Positions 39,077-52,670 are shown, counted from the first letter of the stretch. The stretch is DNA of 64,000 nt from Cavia porcellus (GCF_034190915.1 NW_026947507.1:29192001-29256000), one strand, 5' to 3'. Made by a program: numbers and translations. Notes: generated from the letters alone by a model not told the origin.

Positions 39077-39433
39077 TTGGAAAGAGGATAACGCTGAGCA
39101 GAAGTTTCCTATCTTGTTTTTAATCTTCTAGTTTAAACTCCAAGCACCGTGGAGGAACAAAACCGGCCTGACACTAATAAAAAACACAGTTCTTTAGAAG
39201 TAGAAAATGTAATAAAGATAGGCTTTCTAAAATCAAATCTTAGGGCTTTAACTATAGAAGTAAATTTCTGGCCTTTGACTAAGGTTGTTAACAGAATCCT
39301 TGAGTTACAAATCAAAAGCACTTGGAAAATATTTAGTCATTTCAAATTAGGCAATTTTATGTAACCACGTTGCCTCTTTCGAGGAATAATAAAATGTATT
39401 CTACATAATACAATCACATGAATGTTTTACTTC

Positions 39434-39438
39434 TGATA

Positions 39439-39476
<38 letters not shown>

Positions 39477-39481
39477 TATCA
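39434..39481. repeat. 48-bp perfect AT palindrome around an (AT)n tract
   Basis: The alternating AT tract is bounded by tgatagtat on the left and atactatca on the right, so the whole unit is a perfect inverted repeat able to form a cruciform or hairpin. Confidence 0.95.
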
Positions 39482-40024
39482 AGTTAAAGCTAATCATATT
39501 TCTCTTGGAACATTAGGTGGAGAGAGATGCAAGCACCAATTCTTAGGCTTCCTGTGATCTATTACAAGTCTTGGTTTCAAAACTGGAGTGATAACAATTG
39601 TCACCGAGTCTGCTTGTTAAAGATTTTGTTTGACAGTGCTGCACAGTGAACAATCTTGAAGAAAGGCAGATCAACAGTTCCAGGGACTAGAGGTCTCCAA
39701 GTCTCCGGAGAAAGACATAATCAATTAACTCTGTCAGCACAATTAAGGCATTATTGACTACCTAAACAAATTCCATAGACACCATAAAAAAAAAAAACCT
39801 AAATTGAATACCATCTACACCTTAGAGGGCAGAGGATAGGAAAGATACAAACATTGCCAATTAGACTGATATTATTAAGTGCCTCTTTAGAGAGAGACAT
39901 TAGAATCAAAAGCAGCAAGATACAATTGATTGCTGGGCTCCAGCCAGAGAAGCCTCCATAAATCTAGTAAGCTCTCTAGATAGAAAGCAGTTGTTTTCTG
40001 AGAAATAAAGCTCAAAGAGAATGG

Positions 40025-40245
40025 ACTGGGGATCAGTAAACTATAGCCGATAGACAAATTCTACCTGCAGCCTATTGCTGTAAATAAAGTTTTATTGCAA
40101 ATTTATAGCAACAGTTCCTGTCTGTAGTATCTATGTCTGCTTTTGCACTATAATTTTGGAAGTGATTATTGCAACAAAGATTATAGAATCTATTAAAGTA
40201 AAATATTCATAGTATGTCATTTCCAGAAGTTTGCCAAATCACTAT
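40025..40245 (+). mobile_element. hAT-Charlie (MER1-type) element
   Basis: The terminal region ctggggatcagtaaactata, the internal gtaaataaagttttattgca and the inverted terminal similarity agaagtttgccaaatcacta give a nearly end-to-end MER1-type element of about 220 bp. Confidence 0.7.
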
Positions 40246-42544
40246 AATAATTGATCATTAAGGCTTTGTTCAGTTGTAAAATTGTGTAATGTGAAAGGTA
40301 AAAGTCCATTTTTCCTGCAGCTGAAAGCTACTCTTGCTTGGAATCAGAAGACTCAGATTCACATTCTAGCTTCTCAGCTCATTCCTTTACTTCAGCTCAC
40401 TGAAGTTGAGTGAATCTTCTGACTGTAAAGTGACAATAATCATTCCATGTTTATTACATTAAAAGTAAACCTCAGAGATTTAACTGAATGATGCATAGAA
40501 AAACACTCAGGTAATCTTAAAACTTAAAGGTTTTTTTGTATTATTATTTTCACAGTAAATATTTAAGTATCTGTCATAGCATAAATTTTAAAAGCAAATG
40601 TACAATAAAGTACTAATTGGTAATTTAAGCTAAATATGCTGAGAAACATAAAAACATTTATTTAATTTTAAAGTTCCCAGGGAAAACCAGCATGATAAAA
40701 TAAAGGAGTATACAATTCAAAGAATAGGAGAACTTGTAGTATTGATTCAAGACTTGCGGTAGACTAATTATGTGATTTATATTAGGAATTAAGTTATGGC
40801 AGGTTGAAAACAAGAGTGGGATTTTGCTTTTTAAAGCAGTATTTTCTGCTTAAACCTCTATAATCATATCTGGAGTTTGAAATCTTGATTTTTCATCACT
40901 TGCTACTTAATAGAACATTTTCTTACACCTCTTCTTGACCCCCACCCCACTCTATTATCTTGTCAATTGCCTAATTCTACAGTGATATGGGGCAGGGCAA
41001 CAGCCTCGAGCCACTCCCACCTTGAAGCTCTGACACCATGAGTGCTGCCCATGCCTTTCCTAGGGAGAATATAACAGCTTCACAAGACATGCTCTGGTTT
41101 TTTATTTTACTCTTATCTAGGGCATCCTACACCGTATGGCCACACTGATCCCAAAAATACTTGATCTGAACACAATTTGAGATCAGATTCTAGAGCTGGA
41201 TCCACATTTTCTCTCTCATTTTTCACTATGTCAAACACATAGGTTTTATCTCACTCACTTTAACTTCTTACTGCTGTCAACCCATGCCTCGGGGTGTGCC
41301 CAGTCCTGCCGATTCCTCTCCTTCCTGCCTGGTACCTTGAAAGCCCTCCCATGTCCCACATTACATGAACTTCTATTATCTCTTCAGTTGTGCTGGCATC
41401 TTCAAACAAGATCTGGGGTCTCTTAAAAGCCTGGGACAAGCTATGGCTTGTTTTTTTTTTTTTGTGTGTGTGTGTGTGTTTTGGAATTTGGCAACTGCAT
41501 CACAGGGTTACAACTCTATAAGATTCTTGATAGCCAAGACTTATTTTGCATGACAGAAGACACATCTTAACAGAATATCGAATTTATCTATACATATTGC
41601 TGGGTTTATGTAGTGCTCTTGATAACAGGAACACTAGATTGTGAACTGACCCCACAGTGTAAAGCATAGGTGACTGATTTTTTTTTGACAAACTACAAAA
41701 AGAAAACAGTAAAATGATAGCTTTATGTGGGTTGTATAGACACTATATTAATTATATTCCAGACAACCAATACACCCTTGTACAACGGTCAATCAGTTCA
41801 AAGGAATGGAAGACTTGTATAGCATTTGTCTGTCAGCTCAGCAAGAAACACTCTTAGTTGTGCCTTAGTTGGTTACCAGCATCAACTATGCTACATCAAG
41901 AACTGACTTTGAATCAGAATATCTCCTCAGCTTGACAAGTTCAGTCCTATGAAGGCATACATGTGAAGAGCCAACCTTCAGTTTGATTGAATAGTATATA
42001 CAAACCATATATAACTTAAAATTTACCATTTTAATCACTTGCATATACAGTTCTGTAGCATTAAATACTTTCATATAGTTACATACCAATGGCTTTATTT
42101 TTTGAAAATAAATTTAATTATTATATACAACCCTTGTACACAACCAGATAAAAATTTGTAGGTGAGAGTGAAAGAACTTTTTTTAAAAAAAATCTGACAC
42201 AGATTACCAATTGTCCTTTAGGAAGGTTATTTCCATTTCTATTTCCTAGAGTTTGGGCCCTCAGGACCATTTGATGTTAGCATTGTGTTCCATTTTTTTT
42301 CCAGGATGATAAGTGTACCAATTCATTTCCTTTTTGGTTCAAAAGTCTTTCCTTGATAAAGTGAGAGCAAATATTTTACATATTAAATAAATATCTATTT
42401 GCAATGATACCTCAGTAAGTTTTATGGTTCTTTAATTACTTTCTACTGTGATATTAAACTTCACTAACCTGCTTATAACAGATCTTTATGTGTGAATAAT
42501 AGATAATACTTTACGTACCAAAAGTCTCAATTTCTATTTTTGAT

Positions 42545-42671
42545 TTTTTTTTTCAAAAAAAGATTAGTTTTATGAAATATCCCAAATAAATTGTTACTTA
42601 ATCTCAATTTTGTTTTTTAATTTTTTCAATAAAGATTAGTTTTATGTAAATATTCCAAATAAATTGTTATT
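42545..42671 (+). repeat. Diverged tandem duplication, 72-bp period
   Basis: aaagattagttttatgaaat at 42559 recurs as aaagattagttttatgtaaa at 42631, and ccaaataaattgtta follows both. Several substitutions and small gaps separate the copies. Confidence 0.85.
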
Positions 42672-43380
42672 TTATATCTTTTCTTTTTAGTTGAGATACT
42701 TACATCATGTTTCATGAATGTTTTAACGCTCTCACATGTTTTCTTGTTTTAAAGTATAATATAGGTAGTAGAAGTTACGTTGTTCACAAATCTCTGTAAA
42801 TTATTTCAATGTCACTTATTGATATAAACTTATTTTTCCAGTTTATCTGAAAGTGATCTTTACAAGTCAGTGCATAACAGACGTCTTCCATGTCTTTAAG
42901 CACAATTCTAGCCTTTACTCTTCCCACTAATCCAATAACTTCTTTCGACATTGTAACAGAATTTGAGTTAATGGAGCTTCATACTAATTTTCTCCTGTCT
43001 TTTCTTGCAAGTCAGTCTTTTTCATTAACATTGTTCTCAAGTTTGCCTTGCTCATACCACCACTTTTAATTTCAAGAATAACACTATAAAAATCTGATCT
43101 CCATACAAAATTCAAATCTATTGGAATTATATTAAAACTATATTAATTTTTTAAAGACATGAAAAGTTACGATGCTATCATTTTTATATTATAGATTACT
43201 TTATGTGATACAGCTATCATTCTGTTTACATTAGTCCTACAACAAATTTTTCAATTTTAAACAATTTGGTATATTTTAATATATTTGCTTTTATTAAAAC
43301 ACTTCTAGTTCTGCTTATTTAATTTATTCTTTTAAATTTTTGAAAAAGAAAAATTTTTCTCCATAACTAAAGACAAAAGG

Positions 43381-43750
43381 TGTAAGGCCATCTAAATGTC
43401 CATTATTCGATGAAAGACAAAACAGGTGTGGAATGTACATACAACAAAATATTAATCCACCTTTTAAAGGAAGAGAATAGCGTCACATGCTACAACATGA
43501 ATAAAACTTGGAGAAAATACTGTAAGTGAAATAAACCAGCCAAAAATGGAAAAATATTGTAAGGCTCCAATTACACGAGTTATCTAAAGGAGACAAGTTT
43601 GTAGACATAGTAGAGTAGCTGCCAGGTGCTGAAAAGAGGTGGGAAAGAGAATTTTTTGTTTAAAGAGTGTGATTTCCGTAGTCAGCTTTACACTTAAAAT
43701 GACTATTGTGTTAAGTTTTATGTTCTACAATCTTCTACCACAACAAAATG
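43381..43750 (+). mobile_element. L1 3' end, old
   Basis: The segments cacatgctacaacatgaata and actgtaagtgaaataaacca are the conserved L1 ORF2-3'UTR junction. Followed by a decayed 3' UTR. Confidence 0.75.
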
Positions 43751-43779
43751 TTTTGGAAAATATTTGTATATGTAGACCG

Positions 43780-44650
43780 AAATATTAGATGCAAAAGACA
43801 GTGTGTCACATGGAAAAAAAGCATAAAAATATAAAATGGCCCATTTATAAAAACACAAGATGAAGATAAGCTGAATTAAATGTTAGAGGACTCTTTCATG
43901 GTTGTGGAATATGGAAAAGATATTAATTAATGTGAGTCTATTTAAAATGCAGACTGGTGGGAATAGAGTACCAAAATATACACGGAGAAGTTTCAAACCA
44001 ACAGAAAAAAAGTCATGCAGGAAAAAACAAAATATAATTTGATACATTGTAAAGGCAAAGAAAGAGAACTGAAGGAGATAATACACAATGTATTCCATTA
44101 AAAATTCCACAAAATTAAATATAATTAGCATATTAAATAAAGATGAAACTCATCATACATCAAATAAAAATAAAATTGAACCCTATACTGTGTAAATGGG
44201 CACACCTAAAAAAAAAAAATCACAAACTGACTGGCTAAAGCATGGCAAAAATACACCAGGCAAGCATACTAATCAAAGGAAAGAATGGTTTTAATAAAAT
44301 CAGACAACATAGAGGTTTAAACCACAAATAGAGACAAAGAGATTCACTATATAATTAAAAATTACAATAAAAAATAATGTTTTATATATATATTTATACA
44401 GTGATCCAGAATACAATATATAAAACAAAAATTAAAAACTGTAAGGAGTAATTTACAAGCATGTCAAACTAACAATAAATATTACCAAAGATTTCTAAAT
44501 TTTTGATAGACAAACCAGACAAAAGCAATAATGTAGAGAACATATGAACAGTACATTCAGAAAGACTGATGCATAAATAAAAAAAAAAACCTTTGAACAA
44601 AACATATTCTTAAATCACAGATTATTTTGATGCACACTGGTCACCTCCAA
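43780..44650 (+). mobile_element. L1/HAL1-like internal fragment
   Basis: The segments accctatactgtgtaaatgg followed by cacacctaaa, and later cagacaacatagaggtttaa, resemble the 5' (endonuclease) part of L1 ORF2. Upstream A-rich sequence may be the ORF1/inter-ORF region. Strongly diverged. Confidence 0.5.
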
Positions 44651-45994
44651 AGTCATATTAGCCTGAAGTCATTTGAAATACTATAGGAGGCTATAATCAA
44701 GGAAAAAGCTATAATCTTCTTCCAAAGGTGACTACCTGAGAAATAAATTTTTTAAAAAAGATGATTTGAAAACAACATATGTTTGCAAACAAAAACATCT
44801 GTTGCTAAAACATTAGACTGAAACAAAAGATAAAATCATTGCAATTACAAAATAGCAGTAATACTCTATGTCAAGCTGTTTCTAATATACTAGTACCTAA
44901 GGAAAATCATTGCCTAGGGAAGACAGGCTTCCCATTAAGAGCTAAGCTTTCAATTTAAGTTAGGAAAAGAGAATAAACTCAAATATCAGAACAAAAAATA
45001 AAGTTGTGGTAAGAAAATGAGCTAACATTTTTCATGGCCCATTTATAAAAATGAAATCTATCTACTAATCACCTTAAACAATATTAAGAAAAATAAAATA
45101 AAAGATGATGGTTTTGTTGTTCTCTATTAGCAATATTTTGAAGAATATAGTTTTACTGGTAAGTGTTCATACAAGAAAACTGAATTAATTTTGAAAGCTA
45201 ATGGTATAGGTATTTCAACTAGAGGCAAGGAACTTTCCCCCCATCTGTTTTTATGAAATAATTTGCTCTAATTTATCTTGCTCCAAAGCTTTTCATAACG
45301 AGTAAGGTCCTCTTTTTAAAACCAAGCATTTTTAAACTTCCTCTCAAAATTTATCATCTTTTACAATTTGGTATTCAGAAATTTAAGAATTATTTTCATA
45401 TTTTCAGGAGCTTATAAAGGAACCTAAGTAGAAATTGATTAACATGTATAACCACATTACAACAAAGACTTCTAATTATTAAGTATAACCATAAAAGATC
45501 TATGAATGCATTCATGTATTTCAAGGCATTTGCAACTGTTTGTATATAAAAGTATTTATGTTACACAAATATTTTACCCAAACAGTTTTTACTGTGAATA
45601 GTGAAAGGCACTGGCCAGCTCCCTATCTCTGATATTTCTTAACAACATCCAATTATCATCAAGAATATCAAAACTTTTTTTAATTGCAATGGCATTGTAC
45701 CAAAGCTAATGAGGGTAAACAATTTCCAATAATTTAAACAATTCATATGACTAGTAGGAAATAAAAATTAATACTAATGCTTACTAATAGTAATACAGAT
45801 TACAGACCTGATATTTGATTTTAACATATAATCCAGAATTAACTACTTATTGACTTCTTTTTGTAGAAATTTTAAATATTATAATCAATCAAGCATACTA
45901 AATGTGACAAAGAGAGTTTTGTCTGCATTTTCAATTCTTGTATGTTTAATTTCATTTTCTTGCATTCAATGGCAACTATGACTTCAAAAAAACA

Positions 45995-46300
45995 TTGAAA
46001 ATGAAGTAGAGTTTGAGATTGGTTCATTGTCTAGTGCTGGGATTGGGGATATGAATGCTACACTCTCCTTAGGGTGGGTAGCCTGCATACAATATAAGCC
46101 AGGAAAACAAGTTTGTTTCTCTCTTTTGCTCTTGTTGCTTTTGCTGTCTTCTGCTTCTAATGAACTGTTGTTCTTCTACCTTGCAGCCAGTCAGTTGTGG
46201 ACTGAAAACCCTACAAACTGTTAGTGGAATACACCTTGCCTCCTTTAACTTTGGGTGTTATGTATTTTGTTTCAGCAATGAGAGAAAAGTAACTAAGACA
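45995..46300 (+). mobile_element. Solo MaLR LTR
   Basis: It shares gattggttcattgtctagtg and the 3' end tgtattttgtttcagcaatg then aactaagaca with the provirus LTRs 500 bp away, but is more diverged. TG...CA ends are present. Confidence 0.78.
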
Positions 46301-46822
46301 CCTGTAAATAGGAAGAGTATATGTTCTTTATCTCTTCAAGAGATTTTACAGAAGAATATTATTTATTTCTTCCTTCAATGATGTGTAGATATCAATAAAG
46401 ACATTTTAATCTGAGTTTTCTTCATTAGAAAAAATCTATTCAATTGTTCTGCTAGTTGTAGAATCATTCAAGTTTTAAAAACTTCTTTTGGATAATAACT
46501 TGAAAATATTTTGTAGGAATTTGCTTTTAATTTACAATTAAATAATATTCTTTTATTCTCATTGTAATGTATAAACCATATATGGTAACAATATGGTACC
46601 AATGGTACCAATATGGTAACAATAATTTCTTCTCTCAAAAATGAAATAGTTGTATTTTCTTTATTATTTTTGTTTTTCTTCTTTTTCTACTGCTGCTTTT
46701 TGAAATCAGTTCAAAATAGCAATGTTTTTATACTCACTGATATTTTATTTTCATGTTATCAGTTTCAATTTTTATTGTTTTCTTCTTTAAGTTCTCTTTT
46801 ATATACTTTTTTTCTAACCTCT

Positions 46823-47157
46823 TGTCATAATTTATGTCAGTGGCCCCCAAGCCTCATGCAATTATGCCTTTGTGATTGGTACATTGTCTAGCGCTTAGAT
46901 TGTTGGTGTGAGAGCTATACCCACCTAAGGGTGAGCCACGATATAATGTAATGACAAGAAAAAGGTGTGTCTGTCTTTCTTGCTCGTTTCTACCTTGCAT
47001 TTTACAGCAGCCATAAAATGCTGTTTCGCCATGCCATACTGCCTTGGAGTAAACTAAATATAAACTAAAACCTCAAAAACTATAAAAAATAAACCTCTAC
47101 TTCCTTCAGTTTGAGTATCATGTATTTTGTCCCAGCAACATATAAAAATAACTAAGA
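46823..47157 (+). repeat. 5' LTR of the MaLR element
   Basis: It begins tgtcataatttatgtcagtg, has a polyadenylation-like aaataaacc near the 3' end and finishes at ...aactaaga. The sequence tttggtaccaggagtgggat just inside is typical of MaLR internal starts. Confidence 0.83.
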
Positions 47158-47375
47158 TGGAATTTGGTACCAGGAGTGGGATCATTGCTATGACTATATC
47201 TGATCACATGGTTCAACAGTCTTTAGAAATGGCTTGTGGAAAGAGTTTGGAAAGATTCAGAGATGTCACCTAAATACATACAGCTGAAACATTTTAGGCT
47301 GCTCTGTAGGGGAGATTCTGGTCAGAGCTCAGAAGACCAGAAGGCTGATAGAAAGCCTGCTGGTAAAGACCAAAC

Positions 47376-48086
47376 TTGGGAGGTTTCTTTTCGGAAGAAG
47401 GATGGCATTGCTTGTTGGACTCTAGACCATGGTGTTATGGCTTGGCAGAAAGTTTGTCTGTATTTTGTTCATGTCCAGAGACTTTGCCTGAGACTGCAAT
47501 TAAGGGTGGAGGAATGATTAATCTGGCAAAAGAAATTTCAGAACAGCCAAATGTTGAGGCTGTGGCATGGCTATTATTGGGGGTTTTTAGCCAGATTTAT
47601 GTTGCAAATCAAGAGCAAAGAGCCAAGCAAGGTAATTTAAAATGCTGTGAGTTTGGCCAGAAGGAAAATTCCAGTAAAGTTGTAGATTATAGAGATACAG
47701 CTAAGACTTTGATTGCTGAGAAAAAAAATTTAAAAGAAAAAGTAGGTCTCCACCCTTTGCAGCCTCAAAACTGCAAAAGTGAAAGACTTCACTTAGAGGA
47801 GAAAGTTGCAGAGCACCATGCTCCAGAATGGCAGCAGAGGCCACACGAGGTTCCAAAATGGTGGCAGCCATATGAAGTTCCACAATGGTGGCAGCCATAT
47901 GAGGTTCCAAAATGGCAGCAGCCACACCAGGTTCCAAAATGGTGGCAAAATAGAAAAGCTTTTTCTCACAATCAGGTTCACAGAGCTCAGCAATCCAGGC
48001 AGTCAACCCTTACAGCCAAGGAGGAAAAAAAGCCTGGCCACTGCTCCAGTTGGCAGCAAATCTTGGTGGCATCCATGTGGCACTGA
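47376..48086 (+). pseudogene. Open frame in the MaLR internal region (236 codons)
   Basis: An uninterrupted 236-codon frame lies in the internal region of the element. It has no retroviral domain I recognise. Its middle contains imperfect 9-residue repeats of the form KWWQPYEVP (about four and a half copies, 47824-47947). MaLR internal sequences are relics of a gag-like region, and such frames are usually remnants. Expression is not expected from the sequence alone. Confidence 0.45.
47824..47947 (+). repeat. 27-bp tandem repeat in the MaLR internal region
   Basis: Units such as caaaatggtggcagccatat + gaggttc repeat about 4.5 times with few substitutions. The first unit is one codon longer. 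Confidence 0.9.
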
Positions 48087-48694
48087 TTTTAGATACAAAA
48101 AATACACAAATTCTGAGGGTAAAACAGCTCCCACAAAAGGCCTGAGAGGCCAAACAGTGTGTTCCTGAAAGGACAGTATATCAAGAAATGAAGAGAAAGC
48201 CAAAGGTACAGTAAAAACCCCAAAAGTTTAAAAAAGCCAAAAACATAGATCATTCCAAAAAAAGCTGCAAAAACAGAGCAAAGGGAATGTAAGAGAGAAG
48301 CTGAGGGAGCTAAAATTCCTAAAAGCCCCTTGACAGTAAAGTCACCTAAGCCTTTTAGAGCTTACAACCAGATTGCTTCAAATGCCGAGCATAAAACTTA
48401 ATGTTCACCTTACTGGATGTTAGACTTGCTTTGTTTGCAATTCTTTGTATGCCTCTGTTTATAACTTTTAGATTGGTAATGTTTTATCTTGTGCCTTTGC
48501 ATTTTAGAAATGTTGAACCTTGTTTCATTTATAAAGGGGTTACAGTAAAGAGTTGGCCATAAATCTAAATGAAAACTTAAGACTTAGACTTTTCAGCAAT
48601 GCTAAAACGGTTAAAACTTTGGCAACTCTTAGAGATAGACTAAATGTCTTTTATACAAAAGATGTGCATGAGTCTTTGGGGGCCAGGTGTAAAA

Positions 48695-49018
48695 TGTCAT
48701 GCCTTATCAATGGCCTCCAAGCTTCATGCAATTATGTATTTGTGACTGGTTCATTGTCTAGCACTTAGATTGGTGGTATGAGTGCTACACTGGCCTATGG
48801 GTGGGGCCAGGATATAACATAATGACAAGAAAAAGGTGTGTCTCTCTCTTGCTGGTTTCTGCCTTGCTATTTACAGTAGCCATAAAGGGCTGCTTCGCCA
48901 TACCATGTCAACTAAATATAAACTAAAACCTCCAAAAACTATAAAAAATAAACCTCTCTTACTTCAGTTTGGGTGTCGGGTATTTTGTCCCAGCAACAAA
49001 TAAAAAATAATTAAGACA
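48695..49018 (+). repeat. 3' LTR of the MaLR element
   Basis: It begins tgtcatgccttatcaatggc and ends ttaagaca. It aligns along its length to the 5' LTR. Confidence 0.83.
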
Positions 49019-49570
49019 CCTCTTTAGATAGCTAGCTCATTCATTTTTAGTCTTTCTATTTTGTACTGTAAGCACTTAAGACTAAGAATTTTCTTTTAAA
49101 TACTATTTTGGTCATATTTTACAGGTTTGGTATTGGATATTTTTACAATTATAACAAAAGAATTTCTAATTTTTAATATAATTTCTTCTTTTTAATATAA
49201 TTTCTAATTTTCAATATAATAAAATAAACATTTAGCTATGTATTTTTAAATTTTAAAATTTCTTCATGGCTATATTAAACATGTAGTCCTATATTTTTAG
49301 ACTTTAAATGTGTGACTTTTCATGCTTATCTTTCTGATACTGACTTTTAATTTAATTTTGTCATATCTGAGAATATAATTTGTATTATTTAAACCTTTTT
49401 GTGGCATTTACATTTTAAAATTATAATTTTAAAAATTCTTAGTGAGCAATCTTTATTAATTTTCTGAATATCTGAAGAATGAAATAGGAATAAATGACAG
49501 AGAAAATTATATTTGACAATAATCAACATTTTTGCTTATAGAAATCTAACATAGAACTTGTGATGCTTTA

Positions 49571-49819
<249 letters not shown>

Positions 49820-51714
49820 TTACCAGAACTTCAGTGCCCTTGATGGTATCAGTACAGCTAACCATAATACAAAACTATGACACAAATAATCTTATAACCA
49901 TAAACTACTCGCTTATTCATTGCCAGTAGTCAATTTAAAGGGCATGCACAATGAAGTTCAGGTCAGTGAATATTTTGTTGCTGTGGCTCTGGCACCAGGA
50001 AATAGCCCATTAATACATCCCATGTGGATTGAGACAGCATTTAACAGTGAGTATCATATGGAGGTTTAAAAATTTTAAATGAAAATTAGTAAGTAATCAA
50101 TAAAGGTGGCATTGAAATATCATACATGATGAACTGTTTTAAAAATGAGAAAAATAGTGAAAGGTAAATAAAGAAGGAACATTCAGAAATAGCAAAAATC
50201 TAAATATTTATTGTCTCTTTTATGTTGATCAGGCATAGAAATTGCTTAGAAAAACTAGTACTTTTGTTTTTACTGAGCAGGTTTTATTCCTTGGATACAA
50301 TTATCAAGGTATTTGAGAAAGCAAATTGTTGGCTGCACTGCGTTAAGATTTGCATTTGGCCAAAGCCACTGACAACATCAATGTATTTTAGGTTGTACCA
50401 CTGCTTTTTGCAAGACAGGGTTGGAGCACAGGGTTTTTCCTTATTCATAATGATTCTACCAATGCAGCCAGTTATCTTTATAACCTCCACTCAACACACT
50501 ACAAGAACAGCTCCTTTTCCCTGAAGGAGACCGTGATCAAAACTGAGATATTACCATATCCCATGCCAGAGCTACCAGCAGGTGAACTCTCATCTCATCC
50601 AGTCCTCAATAAATTATAAATGGGACTGCACATCTTGTGTTAGATAAAGAAAGGAAGATAATGGCTCCGAAAGCATAAAACAGAGCTATAAAAACAATCT
50701 GACACAATATAAATATTTATTCAGGAAAAGAGATATTACGGTTTGCACTACAAAATAAATGCAATTAGGAGTGAGTGAAGTTTCTTCTGATGAACCAGGA
50801 AGGTAAAAGAAAACTTAGCTCAAAATGAAAATCCTCAAGGTCAAAAATGCATAATTTAGCACTGTTCTATGCCTTATCTAGGACACTAGATAAATGCCAC
50901 ATTACAAGAAGCCTTAAAAAAGTGAAAATGTGTTAAGATTTTTCTTAATATAAACAATATACTTTAAGTAGCATCAGTTAATTGTGTTTCGGTGAAAATG
51001 TTACAGTTTACAGCAGCTTAAAAATTAATTCTCTAAACCAAAAAGAATGCTGGCACTGTACTTTTGTTGAAGTACAACTGAAGAATCAACTAACCTATAA
51101 ATATAAATGATACTGTTATGATTAAAAAGAAATGCTCTTACAGCACATAAAGGAAAATATAACATATAATTCAAAGTGCAGGTCCATAAAATAGTGCCTA
51201 CTTATACTATAAAAGGTACAAACATCTGAAACTTGGGTAATCACTCGTGAATGTTCTTCAATAAATGTGACTGTTCCAAGCTACATGCAACATAATTATC
51301 CGAAGGCTACACTTCCTAGTACCCTAGATGCTTCAGCGTTTCCTGCTGTTTTCCGATTTATGTTCAGATATTTAAAAACTTTATTGCTCAAAGAACTAAA
51401 AGGAAATTTAAAAAGAAAGGAGGGTGCTGTTGAATTAAAATTGTCTGTCTGTCAACAGCAGTAAGGGGACAAAGAGACAAATTTAAGTGCTCAGATTGGC
51501 ATTTATCAATCTCATCATCACTTTCATAAGGTTTTTTTGTGGAAGCCAAATAGGCTGTCTTCTTTATCCTTAACTGTCTTTGCGGGTGAGGAAAATCAAT
51601 GATTGTTGAGGAAAATTATGTTTTACAACTCTTTGCCGAGTGATATTTAAGAAAAGCTTATACAAAGAGACAAACTATTATGATCAATCGTTCAGTAAAA
51701 ATTATAGCACCACA

Positions 51715-52140
51715 ATTAATATTAGGTAAATCTTAGAAGCAGCAAAAATAACAATCAACAGATGAATGGATAGTGAACATGCAGTAGATATCCAATGTAG
51801 TAGCACTAGGTCATAAAAAGTGATAAATTTGAGTTATTTGTAGGAAAATGAATGTACCTTGAGATGGTAATGCTAAGTGAAATGAATCAGATGAAGAAAA
51901 CTAAATATTGCATCGTTTCTTATATAAGGAACCCAAAGTATAAATGACTTTAAAAGAAAAATGAAAGATAAATATTGTGGTGAAGGGGAAGGGAATCTGG
52001 AGATGGCAAGACAGAAGCAGAGGCAAATTGAAGCAAAATGGATTAAAATGTGATATATATAATCTATATATGATATTTATATATAAATATATTCCACATG
52101 ATGTAAACATTTGTTATGTACTATAAAGCAAAAACATGCA
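51715..52140 (+). mobile_element. L1 3' end
   Basis: Segments acaatcaacagatgaatgga and ggtaatgctaagtgaaatga, then a purine-rich stretch, match the end of L1 ORF2 and a rodent-type L1 3' UTR. Confidence 0.72.
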
Positions 52141-52492
52141 CTAGTTGTAAAAATGAAAAAATTACTTCTGAAAAGAAGATATAAAAATCAAAACCACAAG
52201 CATAAACATAAAATAATCATTATTATTTGACCCAGATCACTGTTGAACTAGATAATGTACATGTATCTTCTTTAACATGGAAACTTTGCACTTGAATTGT
52301 ATAAACATAATTTAAATGATGTATTGTTGAATAGTTGTTATATATTCTCATCCTTTTAAGGCAGGTTTTAATTTGCAATAGACTATGCCAACTCCTACAA
52401 ATTATTCTTTTCAAATATCTATAGCACTAAACAAATATCAGAAGTTGAGAATTTCACTTTCTCCATATTTTTCAAGAATTCATTTATAAACT

Positions 52493-52670
52493 GAGCTTGT
52501 GTCACAACTCTGTGCTACCAGCACTCTGGGAGACTGAAGCAGGAGGGTGAAAAGTGAGACCAGCCTGGGTAATTTATTAAGAATTTATCAGAAAATTTTT
52601 TAAAAATTGAAAGAGAGCTAGGGATGTAGCTCAACACAAAGGTCCTGGGTTCAATCTGCAATATAAAAAA
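52493..52670 (+). mobile_element. B1-ID composite SINE
   Basis: The left part has the B1-like segments ccagcactctgggagactga and agaccagcctgggtaattta. The right part reads gctagggatgtagctcaaca with ggtcctgggttcaatctgca, then AT-rich tail. Confidence 0.83.

Larger units (their letters stand above)
46823..49018 (+). mobile_element. Complete, decayed MaLR endogenous retrovirus-like element
   Basis: Two related LTRs (46823-47157 and 48695-49018) enclose about 1.5 kb of internal sequence that matches MaLR (ORR1/MST-type) internal regions. The 5-bp duplication cctct flanks it at 46818-46822 and 49019-49023, as expected for this class. No gag, pol or env domain of a retrovirus can be recognised. MaLRs are nonautonomous. 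The LTRs differ from each other by many substitutions and small indels, so the insertion is not recent. It is antisense to TLL1. Confidence 0.85.

Noticed and set aside
47824..47947. Possible CRISPR-like array
   Set aside because: The repeats are contiguous with no spacers and sit in a retroelement of a mammalian genome.
47701..48006. Minus-strand open frames across the MaLR internal region
   Set aside because: They are antisense shadows of the 27-bp tandem repeat.
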